Origin: Acidobacteriota bacterium
GTDB lineage: Bacteria; Acidobacteriota; Holophagae; Acanthopleuribacterales; Acanthopleuribacteraceae
Direction: 5' to 3'
Assembly: GCA_020637335.1 (NCBI GenBank)
Contig: JACJWC010000001.1
Location: forward strand, 62,001 to 126,000
DNA: 64,000 nt
A program made the translations under genes and the position numbers. Below are positions 34,928 through 42,140 of the stretch, in pieces (the stretch's first letter is position 1; each line of letters opens with the position of its first letter). The notes under the pieces were generated by a model. The model worked only from the letters and a program-made list of their open reading frames with translations. It made no database searches and was not told the DNA's origin.

Positions 34928-35100
34928 AGGACATCCCTTATTTTTGGCTGCTAAACACTCGTTCCAACCGAGGAGTATCCATGTCTGTAGGTTAAGGGGA
35001 CTCATATAGTCCTATAAAACCCCGATGGAGAAACCCTTGAGCAGCAAATAATATGACTAATATTTGGGTGTCCCTTTTAGTCTTTTCCCAGTCTTTTCCC
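34928..35100. mobile_element. MITE-like repeat B (146 bp) with flanking tandem duplication
   Basis: It runs from AGGACATCCCTTATTTTTGG to TAATATTTGGGTGTCC (ending 35073), the same ends and almost the same length as copy A at 29764. Internal similarity is limited to the left ~45 and right ~20 bases. After the right end and five bases, AGTCTTTTCCC is repeated perfectly (35079-35089, 35090-35100). It has no coding capacity. The gene at 35153 ends about 50 bases further on. Confidence 0.6.
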
Positions 35101-35152
35101 AGGATAAAGGAATTCTCGTTGAGAGGTGGTGCCAGGCCATCCTGGTCTGCCA

Positions 35153-36343
35153 TTAGGTTTCGATTGGGTTCGATTCGGTTGAGATTGGGGGTAACCAACA
35201 TACCGAACTAATGTGGGCCCCTTGAAACAAAACCTTTTTTTGGCCCGATGGATCCAGGTGCCAGATCGTTTTGCCATTGGTCGCCAAAAGTTGGGAATCC
35301 CTGACATCAAAGTGGAGAACGCCATCCAAAAGCACCTTTTCCTCCCCGCCAGGAGAGCGGGATATCAATTGCCACGAATTGGGTGCACAAAACGGTTCGG
35401 GATCGCCCTCATCATTGCGGGCAACCACCTGCTGCGCCTGATGAAACAAGCCTAATTGAAACATTAAGTGGGGATCCAGATGTTTCTGGCGCGCACCCCG
35501 ACTGCTGGAGAGAGACTTGCCCCTATAACGCATGGTGAAAATATTGAGGAAACCGAGGATCCCTTTCAGTAAGCGAAAGGGGAAAAGGACAAAATCGGTC
35601 AGCGATTGGAGAAAACTACCGGATTTTTGAGCGCTTTGATAAGGTTTCCGCACAAAAAATAAAGTCCCATCCGCAGTAATACGCGGAAACACAAAGTCAA
35701 AGCGAGCATCTTCCAAAACCGTTTCCACCCTACCGGTAGCAACGTTGACTTGCTGAATGGAAAAGGGCGCGGTCCCACAAAAGATTCCTGCGGCATTCCG
35801 CGCAATACCAGCGGATTGGTAAATAATCGTAGAGGCTTGGCCCGGAACCCAATGGGGATTGGTGTCGATGACGTCACCCTCGGTTATTACTTGCATGTCC
35901 GACCCGTCTGAATTCATCAGGGCCAAATGGCAGCCCACCTCTGCTTCGCGAACGGCCAAAACCACCTTTTCGGCATGTATAGATAATTGTGCGGGTTGAT
36001 AATCTGCAGTGTGTATTAACCGGTTTTCAATTTGACTCGCCCGGTCATAACGCAGCACAACAGATAGGGAACCAATCTGAGTGGAAAAATAACATTCGGC
36101 AGCTTGACCTGCTGCAATGGATACAAACTGTTCGGCAACAATGTCCTTTTCATGATGTTGCTGGATCATTCCACCCATCATGAATTGCGCACCGGCACCT
36201 TGGGTTTTCCACTCATTGCGACGCGCAACAGAAACGCGGCGCTCCAGGGTTTCCTGCCCAAATTGGGTTTGAATTTGGGTGGGGTTCTTCCCTTGTTCAA
36301 CCAAATAACCATTGCCATTGGCAATAAATGCAAAGGAATTCAT
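35153..36343 (-). CDS. Unknown protein with TolB/PD40-like propeller blades
   Basis: A 396-residue protein that probably folds as a beta-propeller. Blade-like motifs include HLALMNSDGSDMQVITEGDV followed by IDTNPHWVPGQASTIIYQS, the classic PD40/WD40-like pattern, and FPRITADGTLFFVRKP. It has no signal peptide and begins MNSFAFIANGNGYLVEQGK. A hydrophobic basic segment near residues 240-265 (LTDFVLFPFRLLKGILGFLN) may be amphipathic or membrane-contacting. AGGTGA lies before the ATG. The final residues are encoded by a short tandem repeat. Function unknown. Confidence 0.65.
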   Translation of the reverse strand: MNSFAFIANGNGYLVEQGKNPTQIQTQFGQETLERRVSVARRNEWKTQGAGAQFMMGGMIQQHHEKDIVAEQFVSIAAGQAAECYFSTQIGSLSVVLRYDRASQIENRLIHTADYQPAQLSIHAEKVVLAVREAEVGCHLALMNSDGSDMQVITEGDVIDTNPHWVPGQASTIIYQSAGIARNAAGIFCGTAPFSIQQVNVATGRVETVLEDARFDFVFPRITADGTLFFVRKPYQSAQKSGSFLQSLTDFVLFPFRLLKGILGFLNIFTMRYRGKSLSSSRGARQKHLDPHLMFQLGLFHQAQQVVARNDEGDPEPFCAPNSWQLISRSPGGEEKVLLDGVLHFDVRDSQLLATNGKTIWHLDPSGQKKVLFQGAHISSVCWLPPISTESNPIET

Positions 36344-36615
36344 TGGATCACCTTACCAGAGAAGGTCCAGACCGCACCATTTTACAACTACGAATCTTAG
36401 GTACGTATCCGATAATCGCGGGAAAGCCAAAGGAACGGGAAGCGGGGAAAATTTGGAAAATTGGGAACACTTTTACCCCAGGCAAGTGACGGCAAAATTA
36501 GTTCATTAGCACCTTAGCACCTTCATCACGGCAGGATCCAACATGATACGATTGAAGACCCAAACACCCGCAAACCTGGACCCAGGTGATGGGGTAACTC
36601 AGGAGGGTTCTGGTT
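36344..36615. other. Intergenic region before the thioredoxin-like gene
   Basis: No gene seen. A perfect 8-bp tandem repeat, TAGCACCT, lies at 36507-36522. The promoter of the downstream gene should be here, but no convincing -35/-10 pair was found. Confidence 0.35.
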
Positions 36616-37476
36616 ATGCTTTTTTTTCTTTTTATCACCAGCTGGTTGAGTTCGGATTCCGAGAAGACCGTTGCCCTGCGCGAAGCGCTGAAGAGTTTTG
36701 ATGCCGGACGCATCGAACAGGCACTTGCGGCGGTTGATTCGAGTGTGCCGCATAACCTGGTGGTTGAAGGGAACTTGCTGTTTACCATCATGAACCGCAC
36801 GCTTGCTGATCACCACGCCCTGCTCGCGGACATCCAAAAAGTCCAAGCGCAAGTGGATGCTGGCAGTTATGAATGGGCCGTTTTACCCAATCAGGAATTT
36901 CCGTTTTATGTTGCGTTGATCAAGGCGTTACAGGCATTCCACCAAAAAAATGAAGCCGATTTTGAGACCCATATCAAAGATGCGTTTTGGGCTCAACCGG
37001 CAGCGGGTCCAATGCTACAAGCCGTCATCACCGACTTTAAAAGTGAACAACGTCTGGCCAATGTGCGGGTTCCGCTCGATCAGCCGCTCAATGACATCAA
37101 CGGAAAACCCGTTATTTTGGCTGAATTAGCCAAAGGCAAAAAGTTTGTTTTGCTCGACTTTTGGGCGGCCTGGTGCCGGCCCTGTCTGGACAATATGCCG
37201 GAACTCAAAAGCATGTCGGAGGAATGGGGACCGCGCGGGGTTTTATTTGCCTCGATCAACTTGGATACCGATCCGAGTAAGGCCGCGCCGGCCATCGCCC
37301 GCTACGAATTTGCGTTTCCCTGCCTCGTCGATCCGCGTGAAGAAGGATTGGATGAATTGTTGGGCATAGATTCGATTCCGCGCGCCATCCTGGTGAACCC
37401 AGAAGGAAAAGTCCTATATAACGGTCACCCGGGCGACCCCAAACTGGCCGAATTGCTCAAAAAGGAACTTTTATAA
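36616..37476 (+). CDS. TlpA-like thioredoxin-fold protein
   Basis: A 286-residue protein. It has a short N-terminal hydrophobic segment (MLFFLFITSWLS), probably a signal peptide, then about 130 helical residues. A thioredoxin/TlpA domain follows from about residue 155 with FVLLDFWAAWCRPCLDNMPEL; the active site WCRPC is intact. The cis-proline loop appears as DSIPRAILVNPEGKV. It should reduce or exchange disulfides outside the cytoplasm. AGGAGG precedes the ATG with good spacing. It is convergent with the hydrolase gene. Confidence 0.88.
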   Translation: MLFFLFITSWLSSDSEKTVALREALKSFDAGRIEQALAAVDSSVPHNLVVEGNLLFTIMNRTLADHHALLADIQKVQAQVDAGSYEWAVLPNQEFPFYVALIKALQAFHQKNEADFETHIKDAFWAQPAAGPMLQAVITDFKSEQRLANVRVPLDQPLNDINGKPVILAELAKGKKFVLLDFWAAWCRPCLDNMPELKSMSEEWGPRGVLFASINLDTDPSKAAPAIARYEFAFPCLVDPREEGLDELLGIDSIPRAILVNPEGKVLYNGHPGDPKLAELLKKELL

Positions 37477-37522
37477 GGCACTTCCTTTCAAACCGTCAGC
37501 ACACCAACAGGTTCATATTCCA

Positions 37523-38683
37523 TCAATCCATTGGGCATATGATGGGGGTTAGGTGTTGCCAAAGCTCATCCTGAAAAATGAGCGGGATCAAGGACTGGTC
37601 CGGGTTGTCGCCCATGCGGATCATCACCAAGCCTTGGCTGGGTACGACATTGATCAATTGGCCATTTTTGCCCATTGCCGCGATCATATCGGCTGGCGCA
37701 TGCGGGGTCAAGGGTCCAGGAAACGGCAATTGCAGGCCCGGGACCATAAACGTATCCTGGCCATTCAACCACCACAAATAACCATAAGAAGGGTTAATCG
37801 TCTGGCTTGGTTTGGTCATCGCCTGAAAATAGCTTTCGTCCTGCAGGATCGGCACGCCAGCCCAGAGCCCACGGTTAAGGATTAGCAGGCCAAAGCGCGC
37901 CATATCGCGGACCGTACTGTAAAACACGTGGTTGAAACCCGAATACAACCAAAACCCTTGCATGTCGATTGGATCGCGCAAATGCTGGTTAAAAAATGGC
38001 GAAAAAGCTTGGCCCGTTGCGGATTCCAGCACGCCGTCCAGAAGGGTGTAGGGCGCATTGTGGTAGGCCCAGCGACTGCCCGGCTCCGCCCGATAGATCA
38101 GGCATTCGGGATCCGTACAGTAGGGATCGGGCACGTCATCATCCAATCCGGAAGTCATGGTGAGTTGGTGGAGAATGGTGATTTGCGCTTCCTGTTCCGG
38201 CGTGAGCATCGTCCAACCCGGTCCCAAATACAGGGAACTGCTCTCGCTTAATTGGAGGTAACCCAATTCCTGGGCGATGCCGACCAACATGGCGGTTAAG
38301 GTTTTGCCAGCCGAAGCCCAATACCAATAACTTTCCATGTCAAAAGGCTGGCCGGCCAGGCTCAATCCCCAATAGTGTTCCAAAACGATCCGACCGTTTT
38401 TCAAGACCAGAAAGCCGCGCGTGTTCTGAGCTTCCAGGTAGGTGTACAACGTATCGATCGGTTCGGTATCCCAGCCCAACAATTCAGGTGCAACCGTAGC
38501 CCATTCGGCGTTATCTGCCGGAGGAAAATAGGTGTCCGGAACACACAACATAAGATGGAGGACCGTCACGTCTTGTGGCCAGACCTCCAGCTGTTGCGGA
38601 CAGAAACACTGACTCCAGAGCATGCCGGGCATCAGCCAAAATAGCCAAACCAATTGCCGGGCACGAAGGGTTATGGAACGCAT
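37523..38683 (-). CDS. Exported serine hydrolase, class C beta-lactamase-like
   Basis: A 386-residue protein with a signal peptide ending near MLWSQ. The class C/penicillin-binding fold is shown by the catalytic SxxK in YWASAGKTLTAM, the YxN in WAYHNAPYTLLDG, and GKNGQLINVVPSQGLVMIR near the C-terminus in the place of the KTG motif. Such proteins are usually esterases or peptidases, and only some are beta-lactamases. The ordered tail PIIFQDELWQ and two cysteine pairs near the N-terminus suggest a periplasmic enzyme. Its own promoter lies in the 38684-39054 gap. Confidence 0.88.
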   Translation of the reverse strand: MRSITLRARQLVWLFWLMPGMLWSQCFCPQQLEVWPQDVTVLHLMLCVPDTYFPPADNAEWATVAPELLGWDTEPIDTLYTYLEAQNTRGFLVLKNGRIVLEHYWGLSLAGQPFDMESYWYWASAGKTLTAMLVGIAQELGYLQLSESSSLYLGPGWTMLTPEQEAQITILHQLTMTSGLDDDVPDPYCTDPECLIYRAEPGSRWAYHNAPYTLLDGVLESATGQAFSPFFNQHLRDPIDMQGFWLYSGFNHVFYSTVRDMARFGLLILNRGLWAGVPILQDESYFQAMTKPSQTINPSYGYLWWLNGQDTFMVPGLQLPFPGPLTPHAPADMIAAMGKNGQLINVVPSQGLVMIRMGDNPDQSLIPLIFQDELWQHLTPIICPMD

Positions 38684-39054
38684 TCCGATCTCCTCTGGTT
38701 AAACGGACCGTCCGCCTTGGGTTTTGGTTTAATGCGGCTAAACCCCTTTTTTGAGGGATTAAAGCCGGGTTGGATGTTTGGCTGGCATCCCGACCCTGCA
38801 GTTTGGACATGTTTTTCAATATGCCCGGCAGGGCAAAAGGGCACAACCCGGGGTTCCTCGCTTTGCTCGTCACCCCGGGAACAGCCAATGAAGACGGGGG
38901 AGCCCGAACGGGCGAAACAGAAGTAGGCGAAACCGTCCAATTTAGAAAAAAACAAAAAGAACCCTGTCGCCCTCACGGGCTCTGACCTCTTGTGGTGGCC
39001 TGGCCAAGGTCTGGGGCGGATCCAGTATATCAGTTGTCGGGTTGCCAACCCAAC
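38684..39054. other. Intergenic region with a long palindromic repeat
   Basis: About 370 bases without a supported gene. A perfect 8-bp inverted repeat CCCGGGGT/ACCCCGGG (38847-38854, 38872-38879) encloses a 17-base loop with TCGCTTTGCTCG. It has no T run. The form resembles dispersed palindromic repeats; other copies were not seen in this window. Confidence 0.45.
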
Positions 39055-41028
39055 CTACCAGGGGAGGCGTTGGGCGGCGGATTGGATGAGGTGCAAGGTG
39101 TAACGGGCCAGCAGCAAATCCTGGGGCGAATCCAAGTGCTTCAATTGGTTGGCCAGTCGAGTAAAGCCCAGATCCTCCAGGGGGATTGCGGGCAGTGAAT
39201 CGCTTGGCGGGCGGAATCCACGTTCTGCTAGGGCGAGCAGGAAATCGTCCAACGGCGAAAGGACCTGTGTCAAGGGATTCAGGCTCTCGATGGCGGTAAA
39301 AGCATCCGAATCTTGAGGGTAGGGAATGGTTCTTTGGGTCACTTTCCATTTAAAGCCGAACCACTGATGGGTCTTTTCGGGCATGGGCTGGAACAAGATG
39401 TTTTGGACAATCGGCCGATCTTCGCCAGCCAGGCAGGCAATGGGGAAAAGGCGCAAGGCAGGTCGATGACTGAGGTGGGCCAACAGAAGTTTTTCCTCGG
39501 GCTTTCGATTGCGTTCCAGATAAAAAATTCCAGCCTGGGTCAGGCTTGAAAAGGGCAGGATTACAGGCAATATTGCGCCCTTTTCATCTTCAAGTTGAAT
39601 GATAAGGGCCTGCTCTTTCTCATCAAACTGCGGGGGATGCCAGATTTTGGGCTGAAGGAGACATAACGCATCCAGCGGGATCCCATGTTTCAGGCCCAGA
39701 CCCATTTTATGTTCTTGCTGTTGGAGCAACTCAGACCAATCGGCATAAAGAGGTGGCAGATCGGTCTGAGCGATGGGTCGTAGGTTTTCCACGGTACTGG
39801 ACTGCCATGCGCTTAGTCGACGTAATTCATTTGTTTTAGGGTGGTTGAGGGTGAAAAAACTTTGGCAGAGATTAACCAAAAGGCCCCCGCCGGGCCAGGG
39901 CGACCCTTCTTCATAGCGTTTACGCGGATGAAAACCATCGGCCGAATTTTTAGGCCGGCTCTCACTCCAACTGAAGAAGGCCTGTTCGTTTGGCGCCCAA
40001 AAAAGGCAGGTCAGACCTTGATAACCCGAATCTGTTTCCCAGGGATAAGCACCCATCCCCACTAATGCCATGTGGCCCATTTCCTGGTAACGCGATCGCG
40101 CCTGACCACGATAGACCATTTCGGCCTGATCGCCCTGATTTTGCAGCGTTAAAAGCAGAGCAGCAAGACGAGCCAGTTTCTCAAAAAGCCGCGCGCTATC
40201 AGCCAAGGCGTGGCGTTGATCAATCCATTCGATTTCTTGAGCGCAGGATTCCAGTTCGAGCGCGGGCCGAACCAGACCATTTACCCGACATGCGACCGAA
40301 AGCACCCGAAAATTCTGGCCAAAAGATTGAGGTAAGTGGTTAATTCCCAGTACAATAGCATCGCTGATCAAACGCTGAGCTCTTTCCAGGAGCTGCATAT
40401 CCATGGGTGGCATGCCCGATTCTCCGGGCAACTCAAGCGCAACGCCTTGAGCCCGCAACCAAGTTAAACAGGCCGCCACACGATAAGCGTTCTTTTTGCG
40501 CGGTTCCGCATTGCAGATCAGGGCATCAAACCCTGCAGGCACCCAATGGCATTGCACGCCGTCAAGAAAAGTCACCAACCCGTCACCAATTTCAGAAACG
40601 GCATCCAACAGGCGGATACCTTGCCGGAAAGTCTCAGCGCCAGCCCAGCGTTTCAGGTCCGATTCATTGAAAGACTCCATGGGCTGAGCAGATCTCGCTT
40701 CAGTGGATTCCTCGGTCGGTTGATCAGCTGGGGCCCATTGATCCACGCTGAGACAGGCGAGCAGGATGTGACGGCACACCCCACTAGCCGGGCAGCTGCA
40801 GGAAGCGCCGGCTGGTCCGGATGCTCCGATGTAAACACTTTCCTCAAGGATTTTCAGACCAATCGTATCCGGTTTAGAAGCGTCAAACGTTTCAACCAAA
40901 AGCCCGTTTTCCAAATCCTTGTGGGCACGCCGAACCAGACCTTTACTGGCAAGCGCGGCCAGGGCTTCTTCATCCAAGGCGCGGATCAAACGCGCTACGG
41001 TTAAAAGGACATTTTCTGGATCAGCCAC
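39055..41028 (-). CDS. SWIM zinc-finger protein (YehQ-like)
   Basis: A 657-residue cytoplasmic protein and the last gene of the MoxR/VWA operon. A SWIM finger is at about residues 80-100 (CSCPASGVCRHILLACL: C-x-C...C-x-H), preceded by LVETFDASKPDTIGLKILEE. The rest is helical and without a known domain. SWIM fingers bind DNA or protein. It overlaps the VWA gene by 28 bases, so the two are translationally coupled. E. coli YehQ has the same kind of finger and the same position after the VWA protein YehP. I infer a target-recognition role. Confidence 0.85.
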   Translation of the reverse strand: MADPENVLLTVARLIRALDEEALAALASKGLVRRAHKDLENGLLVETFDASKPDTIGLKILEESVYIGASGPAGASCSCPASGVCRHILLACLSVDQWAPADQPTEESTEARSAQPMESFNESDLKRWAGAETFRQGIRLLDAVSEIGDGLVTFLDGVQCHWVPAGFDALICNAEPRKKNAYRVAACLTWLRAQGVALELPGESGMPPMDMQLLERAQRLISDAIVLGINHLPQSFGQNFRVLSVACRVNGLVRPALELESCAQEIEWIDQRHALADSARLFEKLARLAALLLTLQNQGDQAEMVYRGQARSRYQEMGHMALVGMGAYPWETDSGYQGLTCLFWAPNEQAFFSWSESRPKNSADGFHPRKRYEEGSPWPGGGLLVNLCQSFFTLNHPKTNELRRLSAWQSSTVENLRPIAQTDLPPLYADWSELLQQQEHKMGLGLKHGIPLDALCLLQPKIWHPPQFDEKEQALIIQLEDEKGAILPVILPFSSLTQAGIFYLERNRKPEEKLLLAHLSHRPALRLFPIACLAGEDRPIVQNILFQPMPEKTHQWFGFKWKVTQRTIPYPQDSDAFTAIESLNPLTQVLSPLDDFLLALAERGFRPPSDSLPAIPLEDLGFTRLANQLKHLDSPQDLLLARYTLHLIQSAAQRLPW

Positions 41029-42140
41029 TGGGCAAATTCCTTAGGGGTTGCTGCCGTTATTTCCATACCAAGCGATGCGAGTTTTCCGGCGATATGCTGA
41101 TCGAAATCCGGAGCTGCCTCACCATCCAGGGCAGCCAGCCCGAGCAGGGTCACGCCGGATTCAACCAATCGTTTGGTTGCGGAATAGAGTCTGTTGGGCG
41201 GAGCGCCTTCGCCAAAATCGGTGATCAGGGCCAGAACGGTACGCCGCGGGTTTTCAACCAGTTGTTCGCAGTAAGTCAGCGCCTGCCCAATATCGGTTCC
41301 ACCCCCCAATTGCACACTCATCAGGATTTCAACAGGATCGTCGACCTGAGCGCTCAGGTCGACCAAAGAGGTATCAAAAACAACCAACTTGACAGTCACG
41401 GCTGGTAGGCCGGCCAAAATACCGGCCAGAACCGCGCTGTGGATGACGGAATCAACCATACTGCCGGATTGGTCCACACACAGGATGATTTGCCAGGGTA
41501 AATGGCGTTGCAGTCGGGAAAAGAACTTGACCCGACTCAGGACCAATTGTTGGCGTTCCGGATCGTAGTTTTTCAGATTTTGTCGAATGGTGCCGCGCCA
41601 ATCAAAGTTTTGCATGACCTTTAAGGGACTGGATCGAAACCGGTTAATGCGACCGTTGAGTGCGAGCTTCACCTCTTGAGCCAGCTTGTGACGCAGCTCT
41701 TCGACAATGGTTCGGATCAGTTGGCGGGCCGTATCCAGCACCTCCTTTTTCATGTGGCCCTTAAGGGTCAGCATCATTTTCAGCAGGTCATAATTGGGTT
41801 CCAGTTGTTCCAAGGTTTGCGGGTTATTGATCAGTTCTGTCAGCTCGTAACGGTCAAGTGCATGGCGTTCCAAGGTTTCAAAGGTTTGTTTGGGGAAGAG
41901 TTGTCGAACCTCATTGAGCCATTGGGGAACGTTGAGCTGGGTGCCATCCAAGGAGCCGGGCCCCTTTCTGCCCGGTTCGCCATCGCGGCCACGAACTCCG
42001 CGGCCCTGATATTCGCGACCGTACAAAAAATCAAGTGCGCGTTCCATACGAACCTGGCGGCGAGTCATATCGGGCGCAAGATGGTGTTGAGCGTACCGGC
42101 CCAAAATCAAGCGCCAGCGCAGCGATTCTTCGCTTGTCAT
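41001..42140 (-). CDS. VWA-domain protein (YehP-like) of a MoxR operon
   Basis: A 379-residue protein. The C-terminal ~190 residues are a von Willebrand A domain with a complete metal site: DQSGSM (DxSxS), GGGTDIGQ (Thr/Asp) and LITDFGEG (Asp). The N-terminal half is helical and carries conserved acidic and arginine clusters, such as NFDWRGTIRQNLKNYD. ATG at 42140 is chosen over 42200 because it overlaps the preceding stop and follows GGGGGA. VWA partners of MoxR ATPases act as metal-dependent adaptors that bring client proteins. Equivalent to YehP. Confidence 0.9.
   Translation of the reverse strand: MTSEESLRWRLILGRYAQHHLAPDMTRRQVRMERALDFLYGREYQGRGVRGRDGEPGRKGPGSLDGTQLNVPQWLNEVRQLFPKQTFETLERHALDRYELTELINNPQTLEQLEPNYDLLKMMLTLKGHMKKEVLDTARQLIRTIVEELRHKLAQEVKLALNGRINRFRSSPLKVMQNFDWRGTIRQNLKNYDPERQQLVLSRVKFFSRLQRHLPWQIILCVDQSGSMVDSVIHSAVLAGILAGLPAVTVKLVVFDTSLVDLSAQVDDPVEILMSVQLGGGTDIGQALTYCEQLVENPRRTVLALITDFGEGAPPNRLYSATKRLVESGVTLLGLAALDGEAAPDFDQHIAGKLASLGMEITAATPKEFAQWLIQKMSF

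Noticed and set aside
36507..36522. 8-bp tandem repeat TAGCACCT as another mobile-element junction
   Set aside because: No GGACACCC or GGGTGTCC motif is near; it was kept only as a caution that short tandem repeats also occur elsewhere.
37523..38683. Antibiotic-resistance beta-lactamase
   Set aside because: SxxK and YxN are present, but the family is dominated by esterases and peptidases and the KTG-equivalent is not typical of true class C enzymes.
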